Positions 1 through 4,988 of a stretch of 5,015 nt of DNA are shown here, in pieces (the stretch's first letter is position 1; each line of letters opens with the position of its first letter). The DNA is from Planctomycetales bacterium (GTDB taxonomy: Bacteria; 4484-113; JAFGCY01), in NCBI GenBank assembly GCA_024645305.1, contig JAHEFU010000207.1, forward strand, positions 1-5,015, in the 5' to 3' direction. The notes below the pieces were generated by a model. It saw only the letters and a list, made by a program, of their open reading frames with translations, did not search any database and had not been told where the DNA came from. A program made the position numbers and the translations under genes.

Positions 1-81
1 GGGGGTAGGGGCATCGAACAGGGTCAGGAGCAGCCCGAGGCCCAGCAGGCAAAGCAGCGGGACTGGCGCAAGCCCTCTCAT
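1..81 (-). CDS. Partial CDS, N-terminus of an exported or membrane protein
   Basis: The minus strand from position 81 reads ATG followed by 26 open codons to the window edge. The peptide starts MRGLAPVPLLCLLGLG and continues LLLTLFDAPTP. It has an early Arg, then a hydrophobic run of about 18 residues rich in Leu, then small and polar residues. That is the layout of a Sec signal peptide or an N-terminal membrane anchor. No lipobox is evident, because the only Cys sits inside the hydrophobic core and is followed by LLG. The ATG overlaps the TGA of the upstream barrel gene as ATGA, which suggests translational coupling and an operon. No strong Shine-Dalgarno is visible, and GGCGG lies too close to the start to be a good one. 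The function cannot be told from 27 residues. In the same frame the upstream stop is at 151-153, so an alternative-start extension is possible but lacks an ATG or GTG. Confidence 0.6.
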   Translation of the reverse strand, partial: MRGLAPVPLLCLLGLGLLLTLFDAPTP

Positions 82-1592
82 CCGCCGTTGCTGGCCAGCA
101 ATCTGCGGGGCACACTCGCCACCCTGAGGAACAGGAAACGTGAGCAGGCATCAGTGATACCGTCACTGTCACCTTCGTCTGTGCCATGTCTGGCGGGTGC
201 GCGGCTGAGCTGCGCATCAGCAGGAGTATTGAGGGGAATAAAAGCCTGCAGCCCTGCTTCTGCGGCCGGCGCGGGGAGGTCCTCAGTTGTGCTGGTGTCT
301 GATTCGGGCTCTTCCCACATTGCCAGTTCAGTATCCAGAAACTCCGGTTCAGTCCTCGCAGGTCGCACCATCAGGGATCCATCAGCCTGCAAGAGGGGCC
401 GGGACTCAGGGAATACGGGAATCGCTATTCCATTGTCTTCAACGAGAAACTCTGAATCAGCTGGTATCTGCTCAGGTTCCGCATCGGCCTGGACGGCTGA
501 CAGACTACGGTCTGATGCCGGTGCCTGTCCGTTGACTCCGTCATGCAGTCCCTGTTCGATCTGCCCCGCGTCATACTGCTGCGGATAGTCAAGCTCCATC
601 AGTGGCGTATCCTCGGGGTTCCACTTGAGGTTGGCAGCAGCCACGACAATTGAGTTGTCAACCTGGGCCTGTGCCGGAGGCTGTTCCACGTGGATTTCCA
701 CATTGCTGCAGTTCTCGCATGTGCCGCAGGTGCAGGGACCCTTCAGGCTGCGCCAGTTTATGCCGGCGAACAGCCCGCTGCCGGAACTGTCCTGCTCGCT
801 GTCATTGAATGTGGACCAGCCCAGCTGGGCATCCCACTGGCGCGACATCCGGTAGCGCAGGCCGAGGTCAAAGCGGCTGATGCGGCTGGTGTTGAATTGC
901 GGCTGGCGGAAGTTGTAGATATCAATCAGGCCGTTGGCCATCAGGACCAGCGGACGCTCCCCGTCATTGAGCAGGTAGTCCAGGCCTGCGCCGACCCGGT
1001 TCAGGCTGCCACTGGAATTGTCACCTGTCAGGCGCGAGGTCGAGAAATATGTGTGTCCGCGCATTTCCTCGGTCAGGTCCGTGGAATAAGCGAGAAAAGC
1101 GCCGACTTCGGTTTCCTGTTCGCCGACCCCGGAACGGTCCAGGTTGTAGATGTTGCCAAGGAAACCGATGCTGAAGGCACTGCCGGGTACCCAGGCGGGA
1201 TTGTTGTCAGGACCCGCCGGAGTCGCCGGTTCATTGAGCAGGTTCATTTCCAGGCGCAAGCCGTAACTCTGGGCACTGTCCAGATTGCTGAATATGGGAT
1301 TGGTCAGGCCGATGCCGCCAGCCAGGTCGTGACTGTTGAAGTGGAAGCTGGCATTCAGTTTGTCGCTGAACTGGTAACCGAGGCGGAGCAGCTGGTGGCT
1401 GCTGCGTTCACTGGTGATGGGACCGTCCGTATTCACGGACAGGGTGCTGAAGCTCAGGTTGTAGGTATTCTCGGGATCCGGCACGGCGTCCGGAATCTGG
1501 TTGTCAAAGCGGTCAGGCGCGGCCATTGCCGCATTGCAGCAGACCAGCGTCAAAAGGGCTGCCGCCAGCAGCCAGTTGCCCCAGGATTTCAT
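78..1592 (-). CDS. Putative outer-membrane beta-barrel protein with Cys cluster and acidic tail
   Basis: The product has 504 residues. Residues 1-24 form a Sec signal peptide: Lys2, a hydrophobic core, and AMA before Ala25 as the likely cleavage site. The two Cys near the core end do not make a valid lipobox. Mature residues about 42-281 show alternating polar/hydrophobic segments with aromatic ends, such as LLRLGYQF, ASFHFNSH, SIGFLGNIYN, FDLGLRYRMS and GLFAGINW, with polar Asp/Asn/Ser-rich turns. This is what an outer-membrane beta-barrel of roughly ten to twelve strands looks like. Directly after the last strand comes CTCGTCENC (Cys287, 289, 292, 295). A tail of about 200 residues follows, rich in Glu, Asp, Pro and Ala and probably disordered, ending in a TSP3-like GDSDGITDAC and a short basic/hydrophobic end. 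The start has a well-placed Shine-Dalgarno. I do not recognise a named family. The barrel is inferred from pattern only; a periplasmic beta protein is the alternative. Confidence 0.75.
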   Translation of the reverse strand: MKSWGNWLLAAALLTLVCCNAAMAAPDRFDNQIPDAVPDPENTYNLSFSTLSVNTDGPITSERSSHQLLRLGYQFSDKLNASFHFNSHDLAGGIGLTNPIFSNLDSAQSYGLRLEMNLLNEPATPAGPDNNPAWVPGSAFSIGFLGNIYNLDRSGVGEQETEVGAFLAYSTDLTEEMRGHTYFSTSRLTGDNSSGSLNRVGAGLDYLLNDGERPLVLMANGLIDIYNFRQPQFNTSRISRFDLGLRYRMSRQWDAQLGWSTFNDSEQDSSGSGLFAGINWRSLKGPCTCGTCENCSNVEIHVEQPPAQAQVDNSIVVAAANLKWNPEDTPLMELDYPQQYDAGQIEQGLHDGVNGQAPASDRSLSAVQADAEPEQIPADSEFLVEDNGIAIPVFPESRPLLQADGSLMVRPARTEPEFLDTELAMWEEPESDTSTTEDLPAPAAEAGLQAFIPLNTPADAQLSRAPARHGTDEGDSDGITDACSRFLFLRVASVPRRLLASNGG

Positions 1593-1600
1593 TCCGTATG

Positions 1601-1609
1601 CCTTTCCTC
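1601..1609 (-). promoter_or_regulatory. Shine-Dalgarno of the barrel gene
   Basis: The minus strand reads GAGGAAAGG here, 8 nt before the ATG at 1592-1590. The spacing and purine content are typical and fix the start of the 504-residue protein. Confidence 0.7.
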
Positions 1610-1624
1610 GCGGCCGGAAGCCGC
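1610..1624 (-). other. Small stem-loop in the 5' leader of the barrel gene
   Basis: GCGGC and GCCGC form a perfect 5-bp stem around a 5-nt loop (GCGGCTTCCGGCCGC on the minus strand). It lies between the putative -10 box and the Shine-Dalgarno. If transcription starts about 7 nt after the -10 box, this hairpin would sit at the extreme 5' end of the mRNA, a position that can protect messages from decay. No T-run follows, so it is not a terminator. The stem is short and could be chance in G+C-rich DNA. Confidence 0.3.
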
Positions 1625-1630
1625 ATACCG

Positions 1631-1636
1631 ATTATA
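1631..1636 (-). promoter_or_regulatory. Putative -10 box (TATAAT) before the barrel gene
   Basis: The minus strand contains a perfect TATAAT, which predicts a transcript start near 1624 and a leader of about 32 nt. No good -35 is visible. The best candidate is CTGTCG at 1653-1658 with a 16-bp spacer, matching TTGACA at three of six bases. The gap between the protease stop (1673) and the barrel ATG (1592) is 80 bp, enough for an internal promoter within the leftward group. Confidence 0.4.
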
Positions 1637-1672
1637 CATTCCGCAGGGGGTCCGACAGCCGGGGAAGATGGC

Positions 1673-2416
1673 CTAAGTCGCATAGTTTGAGCCGATCATC
1701 AGGAATAGCATCACGAGCGTGTCATAGATGCCGTGGCCGAGGATGATCGCACGCAGGGAGCGGAAGCGCATGTAGTGCAGCCCGAATACAAGTCCGATCA
1801 GGAAGGTCCCCAGCACGGCTGTGGGACCCTGGTAGTAGTGTCCGCAGCCGAAAAGGAAGGACATCACCACGAGGGCACTGAACATGCCGGCAGTTGAGGG
1901 CCACATCTTCCAGAACCGCGTTAGAATGAAAGCCCTTGTGAATTCCTCAGTCAGCGCCGCCTGCAGCCAGGCTACAGGTCCGGCCCAGACAAGGAATGCC
2001 AGTGGACTGCTGTTGAGCTGCTGCCCCAGAAGCAGGTTGAAGCCAGATTCCTCAAGCGTGCCATCAGCATTGCTGGCAATACCGACCAAGAACTGTCCCA
2101 GCAACAGCAGCATACTGATGTTGATGCCGTGGAAGAGGTCAGCCAGCAGTGGTGTTCCGCCAGTGCTCAGGCTGGCAACACTCTCACGACATACATGGCG
2201 CAGCAGGAACCATGTCAGACCACAGAAGATGCCAGTTACCAGGACTGCCTGGAGTAATGTGTCGGCCAGGGAAGGCAGCTCGGTCAGGCCGTCGCGTTGC
2301 GTGGAGATTCCGGACAGGATAGCCAGGCCGTAGTACGGGACGATCACCGCGACCGCGCAAAGTACACCGATCCACGCCTGCGGAGCGGGCTGATCCACAT
2401 TGCCCGATGATGCCAT
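1673..2416 (-). CDS. CPBP family intramembrane metalloprotease (CAAX protease/bacteriocin-processing type)
   Basis: The product is a 247-residue, very hydrophobic protein with about seven candidate membrane segments: roughly 14-35, 52-73, 97-114, 137-155, 176-191, 199-215 and 222-242. It carries all three motifs of the CPBP (Abi, PF02517) family. Motif 1 is EEFTR at 157-161 (EExxxR), motif 2 is FGCGH at 189-193 (FxxxH), and motif 3 is HGIYD at 228-232 (HxxxD/N). The Glu and His residues are those that form the zinc-type active site in related Rce1 proteases, so it is probably catalytically intact. The substrate is unknown; members process prenylated proteins or bacteriocins, or serve in immunity or regulation. 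The ATG at 2416 lacks a clear Shine-Dalgarno; GTG at codon 7 is a possible alternative. It lies 80 bp upstream of the barrel gene on the same strand and divergent from the acyltransferase gene. No bacteriocin-like peptide gene is seen nearby. Confidence 0.88.
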   Translation of the reverse strand: MASSGNVDQPAPQAWIGVLCAVAVIVPYYGLAILSGISTQRDGLTELPSLADTLLQAVLVTGIFCGLTWFLLRHVCRESVASLSTGGTPLLADLFHGINISMLLLLGQFLVGIASNADGTLEESGFNLLLGQQLNSSPLAFLVWAGPVAWLQAALTEEFTRAFILTRFWKMWPSTAGMFSALVVMSFLFGCGHYYQGPTAVLGTFLIGLVFGLHYMRFRSLRAIILGHGIYDTLVMLFLMIGSNYAT

Positions 2417-2423
2417 CCGGGGA

Positions 2424-2429
2424 AGTATA
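2424..2429 (-). promoter_or_regulatory. Possible -10 box (TATACT) immediately before the protease gene
   Basis: The minus strand has TATACT (five of six matches to TATAAT) ending 7 nt before the ATG at 2416. A transcript from it would begin at or next to the start codon, giving a leaderless or nearly leaderless mRNA. That fits the lack of a Shine-Dalgarno. No convincing -35 is seen at the right spacing, so this rests on one short match. Confidence 0.25.
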
Positions 2430-2444
2430 TGGCATGTCCGCCAT

Positions 2445-2450
2445 TACAAT
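2445..2450 (+). promoter_or_regulatory. Possible -10 box (TACAAT) close to the acyltransferase start
   Basis: TACAAT (five of six matches to TATAAT) ends 6 nt before the GTG at 2457. Like the box facing the protease gene, it would give a transcript with almost no leader. There is no good -35 at 16-18 bp. This is a weak single-motif call in a divergent spacer of about 40 bp. Confidence 0.18.
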
Positions 2451-2456
2451 TGTGGC

Positions 2457-3386
2457 GTGTCAAAGCCCCACTGGTACTACAACCTGCGCAATCTGCCTGC
2501 CCGGGCAACTGTGTACTTCCTGATATTCATCACGAGGATCCTGCCGGCGCACAATGCCATCCTGTTCGGCGGGAACTTCGCTGTGCTGGTCTGGTACCTG
2601 TTTCCGCAATGGCGCAAGACCAGCATGCGCAATATTGAGCTGTTCTTCGAAGGTGAGAAGAGCACCCAGGAAGCCTGGCGGATCGGCAGAAACGCAGCCC
2701 AGAACGTCGGCTACCACGTGATGGAATTCATCCTCATGGGACATCGCAAGAAAGAGGACATCATCGGGATGGTGGTTGAAACCGAAGGTGAAGCGGAGTA
2801 CCGGGCTGCATATGAGGAAGGCAAGGGCGTGATCTGCCTGGGAATGCACTACGGCAACTGGGAAGTCTGTGCAACATGGATGGCCACCCAGGTCCGGCCT
2901 CTGCATGCTGTGGGCAAGAAGCAGGCCGATCCCTTCTTCACGGAAATCGCCTTTCCCTGGCGGGCCCGCTTTGGCGTACAGAACATCTTCGCCGGAGCCC
3001 AGGCCAATTCCGCGATCCTCAGGGCACTGAAGGCAGGTGATGGGCTGGGTCTGGTGGCGGACATCAACGGCGGTACCACCGGTGTATTCGTGCCCTTCGC
3101 CGGCATCATGGCCAGCACCGTGCCGGGACCCGGAGTGCTGGGCCAGCGCAGTGGGGCACCGATGTTCCTCACGATCTGCCGGCGCATCTCACCGGGCAGA
3201 CATCGCTTCATAGCGAGGAAGCTGAACCTCGAGTCTCTGCCGGAAGACCGCAAGGAGGCCCAGCTGGAAATCCTCACACGAGTCAACAGATTGTATGAAG
3301 ATGTGATCCGGGAGGATCCCAATCAGTGGCTCTGGGGCCACAAGCGCTGGAAGACCCGCCCCGAGGGCGAGCCCTGGCTGTACTGA
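2457..3386 (+). CDS. LpxL/HtrB-type lysophospholipid (lipid A) acyltransferase
   Basis: The product has 309 residues, the usual length for the family (PF03279). These inner-membrane enzymes transfer a secondary acyl chain from acyl-ACP to lipid A precursors; related members acylate other lipids such as ornithine lipids. An N-terminal hydrophobic stretch (about 17-50) anchors it. The catalytic HX4E motif is HYGNWE (131-136). Arg169 or Arg171 and Asp202, in VADINGGTTGVFVPFAG, match the positions of the other key residues described for E. coli LpxL. The C-terminus PNQWLWGHKRWKTRPEGE (288-305) is the family hallmark. The frame stays open upstream to a TTG at 2400, but that would overlap the divergent protease gene. 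GTG at 2457 places SKPHWYYNLRNLP at the N-terminus as expected. No clear Shine-Dalgarno precedes either start. The exact acceptor and chain cannot be told, so I give no lpx symbol. Confidence 0.9.
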   Translation: MSKPHWYYNLRNLPARATVYFLIFITRILPAHNAILFGGNFAVLVWYLFPQWRKTSMRNIELFFEGEKSTQEAWRIGRNAAQNVGYHVMEFILMGHRKKEDIIGMVVETEGEAEYRAAYEEGKGVICLGMHYGNWEVCATWMATQVRPLHAVGKKQADPFFTEIAFPWRARFGVQNIFAGAQANSAILRALKAGDGLGLVADINGGTTGVFVPFAGIMASTVPGPGVLGQRSGAPMFLTICRRISPGRHRFIARKLNLESLPEDRKEAQLEILTRVNRLYEDVIREDPNQWLWGHKRWKTRPEGEPWLY

Positions 3387-3534
3387 AAACTCTGCAAAAA
3401 TTGCTGTCATGCTACGGCACAATATCCGCAGCCAGTTTCCGTCTAGAGCCTGTAAAGGATGGTTATTGACTCGGGCTGACACTTTATGGCAAATCCGGCA
3501 AATTCAAGTTAGTATATTGGAACCTGCACGGCTG

Positions 3535-3560
3535 TGGCTGGTCAGTATTCAGACCAGCCA
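3535..3560. repeat. Perfect 9-bp inverted repeat upstream of the lipoprotein gene
   Basis: TGGCTGGTC (3535-3543) and GACCAGCCA (3552-3560) are exact reverse complements separated by AGTATTCA; a G-T pair can extend the base. It lies 38 bp before the ATG at 3599 and just after the candidate -10 and sigmaE-like motifs. As DNA it could be an operator for a dimeric regulator. As RNA it would be a stable leader hairpin. No T-run follows, so it is not an intrinsic terminator in the plus direction. Confidence 0.55.
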
Positions 3561-3587
3561 TGGGTGGCCGGGAAATGTGGGAAACGC

Positions 3588-3592
3588 GGAGG
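3588..3592 (+). promoter_or_regulatory. Shine-Dalgarno of the lipoprotein gene
   Basis: GGAGG sits 6 nt before the ATG at 3599. It decides the start: the frame is open further upstream with ATGs at 3560 and 3575, but only the 3599 start has both this site and a proper lipoprotein signal peptide. Confidence 0.8.
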
Positions 3593-3598
3593 CGGAAC

Positions 3599-4570
3599 AT
3601 GCAATTATCCAGAATGAACCTGCTGGCGCTAATGCTGCTGGCAATGTTACTCAGTTCCTGCGGTGGTAGTAGCGCCCCGGCGGGACCCGGTGGGAACCAG
3701 ACAAGCCTGAGTGGGAATTTCCAGATTGATGGAAGCGTACGGGGCACAAGTGCCCTGAGCGGTCTGAATGGCGATGTGAGCCTGATCAATGCCCAATCCG
3801 GCAACCTGCTGGCAACCACGCCCACAAGCAGCAGCGGCAGTTTCACATTCAATAACGTACCCTCCGGTGAGAATCTGCTGAAACTTGAATTCGTCAGCGA
3901 CTACCAGCTGGGCCAGGACGGCAGCAACACTGTGGAGCTGCTGGTGCCGGTCACTGTTGTGGGTGGAATCAACAACAGCGTGGATGGGTCCATTACCATC
4001 AGTGACACAAACGACGACGGTACTCCCGACGGCCTGCAGGTGGACACGAAGATCAATGATGATTCTGACCTGCGCCTGATTGAGCCCGGCGATGGCTTTG
4101 TGCGCATTGATGAAGACGGTGATGGCGACTGCATGGACGAGGACAAACTGCGTGACCTGGACGGTGACGGCCTGCCGGAAGATGCCCATGGCCGTGACCA
4201 CAGCCTGCGTGGTGGGGTGCTCAAGGGACCGATCGAGAGTATCAGTGAGACGGAATTAGTCGTGAACGGTGTGCTGTTCAACATTACAGATGCTACACGC
4301 TTCAAGGACCATGGGGACCGCAACCCTGACATGTCCCTGTTCGCCGAAGGGACGAACGTGCTCATCCGCGGTATGTTCAACGGAGATGAATGGACAGCCT
4401 TTGAAGTCAAGACCACAGGAGTCCGCGACAAGGGTGAGGGCGATGACCACATGGGTGGCGGTGATGACGATGACGACTCCGAGGGAGATGATGACTCCGG
4501 CGACGATGATGATGTAGATGATGACTCCGGCGACGATGATGGTTCCGGCGGTGGAGACAACAGCGTCTGA
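3599..4570 (+). CDS. Lipoprotein with DUF5666-like domain, Ca-binding-like motifs and Asp-rich tail
   Basis: The product has 323 residues. The signal peptide ends in the lipobox LSSC, with Cys21 as the lipidated residue and Gly at +2, which predicts outer-membrane sorting. A Gly/Ser/Pro linker follows. Residues about 44-100 (GSVRG...GSFTFNNVPSGENLLKLEF) resemble a carboxypeptidase-regulatory-like or SdrD B-like beta-sandwich. Asp-rich loops follow: DTNDDGTPD (136-144), DEDGDGD (171-177) and DLDGDGLPED (186-195). They resemble dockerin/TSP3 calcium loops, which suggests Ca2+ binding. Residues about 207-272 (LKGPIESIS..ELVVNGVLFNI..GTNVLIRGMF..AFEVKTTG) match the pattern of DUF5666, a short beta domain common in lipoproteins and of unknown role. 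The tail 281-323 has 21 Asp in 43 residues. I cannot assign a function; a surface or periplasmic adhesion or metal-binding role is inference only. Confidence 0.85.
   Translation: MQLSRMNLLALMLLAMLLSSCGGSSAPAGPGGNQTSLSGNFQIDGSVRGTSALSGLNGDVSLINAQSGNLLATTPTSSSGSFTFNNVPSGENLLKLEFVSDYQLGQDGSNTVELLVPVTVVGGINNSVDGSITISDTNDDGTPDGLQVDTKINDDSDLRLIEPGDGFVRIDEDGDGDCMDEDKLRDLDGDGLPEDAHGRDHSLRGGVLKGPIESISETELVVNGVLFNITDATRFKDHGDRNPDMSLFAEGTNVLIRGMFNGDEWTAFEVKTTGVRDKGEGDDHMGGGDDDDDSEGDDDSGDDDDVDDDSGDDDGSGGGDNSV
4486..4541 (+). repeat. 26-bp direct repeat inside the Asp-rich tail
   Basis: Positions 4486-4511 and 4516-4541 are identical over 26 bp with a 30-bp period, so each unit adds ten residues (DDDSGDDDD and DDDSGDDDG at 297-305 and 307-315). 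A degenerate related stretch, GATGACGATGACGACTCCGA, precedes it at 4472-4491. An in-frame tandem array with exact copies points to recent duplication by slippage or recombination. It could vary in length between strains without breaking the frame. Confidence 0.85.
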
Positions 4571-4601
4571 GAGGATTCCAGGCAGACTGCCGGCATGGGA
4601 A

Positions 4602-4620
4602 TTCCCGCAGATTTCGGGAA
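4602..4620 (+). other. Hairpin soon after the lipoprotein stop
   Basis: TTCCCG (4602-4607) and CGGGAA (4615-4620) form a perfect 6-bp stem around CAGATTT. It starts about 30 bp past the lipoprotein TGA. The following bases, CAAAGCGTTACC, have no T-run, so it is not a standard intrinsic terminator. It overlaps the palindrome GGGAATTCCC (4597-4606), which would compete for the same bases. Confidence 0.4.
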
Positions 4621-4651
4621 CAAAGCGTTACCGGATGCAGTCTGAATAGTC

Positions 4652-4682
4652 GTGGTTGCAGGAGCTCGCAGACTGTAACCAC
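4652..4682. repeat. 10-bp imperfect inverted repeat
   Basis: GTGGTTGCAG (4652-4661) pairs with CTGTAACCAC (4673-4682), with nine Watson-Crick pairs and one G-U, around an 11-nt loop. A second overlapping dyad, CAGTCTG (4638-4644) with CAGACTG (4669-4675), uses some of the same bases, so two alternative folds are possible. No T-run follows. Confidence 0.55.
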
Positions 4683-4765
4683 ACTTCAGAGATCAATCAG
4701 CGAATGGCTGGCTTCCGGGAGTATGGATCCGGAGGGGCAGCAGCAATGATTACTCGTAAGCCAGG

Positions 4766-4820
4766 ACCCCGGTAGTTTTTCTCCGCGAGGGTGGAGAAGC
4801 ACCGGGGTTTCTGCTTTCTT
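4766..4820 (+). terminator. Two-tier hairpin with T-rich tail, likely terminator
   Basis: ACCCCGGT (4766-4773) pairs perfectly with ACCGGGGT (4801-4808). Nested inside, TTCTCC (4779-4784) pairs perfectly with GGAGAA (4793-4798) around an 8-nt loop. The plus strand continues TTTCTGCTTTCTT, nine T in 13 bases, right after the stem. That polarity fits an intrinsic terminator for rightward transcription, either for the lipoprotein mRNA (about 200 bp 3' of its stop) or for an unannotated RNA. The interrupted T-run and the internal loop make it less than ideal. Confidence 0.5.
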
Positions 4821-4867
4821 ATTGCAACGCAGTTCGAATAGTCATATCCCTGGTACGGTTGCCGCTG

Positions 4868-4926
4868 AGAAGTAAGGATGGAGTAAATCCTCATCACGGA
4901 AGCGGTATTACCGCCTCCCTACTTCT
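4868..4926. repeat. Nested inverted repeats
   Basis: The outer arms AGAAGTAAGG (4868-4877) and CCCTACTTCT (4917-4926) pair at nine of ten positions. Between and partly overlapping them, GGAAGCGGTA (4898-4907) and TACCGCCTCC (4909-4918) pair at nine of ten around a single T. The two dyads share 4917-4918, so they could be alternative folds. A further 10-bp arm, AGGATGGAGT (4875-4884), has its exact reverse complement at 4995-5004. Confidence 0.5.
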
Positions 4927-4968
4927 TGCCGGGATTGTGCGACTTTTGCCGCACCTCCGGTATTCAAT

Positions 4969-4988
4969 GCCAGGCAGAACTGCCTGGC
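4969..4988. repeat. 20-bp near-perfect palindrome
   Basis: GCCAGGCAG, AA, CTGCCTGGC: 9-bp perfect arms around two bases. The centre is too tight for a full RNA hairpin, so a DNA site for a dimeric protein or part of a repeat element is as likely. A related CCAGGCAGACTGCCGG lies at 4578-4593, just after the lipoprotein stop, so similar palindromes flank the non-coding region. Confidence 0.55.

Larger units (their letters stand above)
3387..3598 (+). other. 212-bp spacer between acyltransferase and lipoprotein genes
   Basis: No credible gene fits here. The first half is A+T-richer and holds an unpaired TTGACT (3466-3471), a CTGACA (3476-3481), two copies of GGCAAAT 11 bp apart (3488-3494 and 3499-3505), and TATATT (3513-3518). 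None forms a well-spaced sigma70 pair. A sigmaE-like pair, GGAACCT (3519-3525) and GTCAGT (3541-3546) separated by 15 bp, is present but its second half is weak. No rho-independent terminator follows the acyltransferase stop, so readthrough into the lipoprotein gene is possible. The dyad at 3535-3560 is listed separately. Confidence 0.5.

Noticed and set aside
690..1676. A 328-codon open frame on the plus strand opposite the barrel gene
   Set aside because: It lies fully antisense to a gene with a signal peptide, Shine-Dalgarno and barrel pattern. Its product is an Ala/Val/Gly-rich shadow with no recognisable motif.
1673..2416. Abortive-infection or bacteriocin-immunity system around the CPBP protease
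   Set aside because: The family is sometimes linked to bacteriocins, but no leader-peptide gene, transporter or toxin gene lies beside it here; the neighbours are envelope genes.
2400..2456. TTG start extending the acyltransferase by 19 residues
   Set aside because: It would overlap the divergent protease gene, has no Shine-Dalgarno, and adds residues (with Cys and His) not expected before the conserved WYYNLRNLP start region.
3560..3598. Earlier ATG starts (3560, 3575) for the lipoprotein
   Set aside because: They would place several Arg residues before the signal peptide and ignore the strong GGAGG 6 nt before 3599.
3901..4623. A 240-codon minus-strand frame opposite the lipoprotein gene
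   Set aside because: The Ser/Pro-rich product is the antisense reading of the Asp/Gly/Ser tail and DUF5666-like region. It has no independent support.
4697..4897. A 66-codon minus-strand frame in the intergenic region
   Set aside because: It runs through both strong hairpin regions, has no clear ribosome site and no recognisable sequence features.
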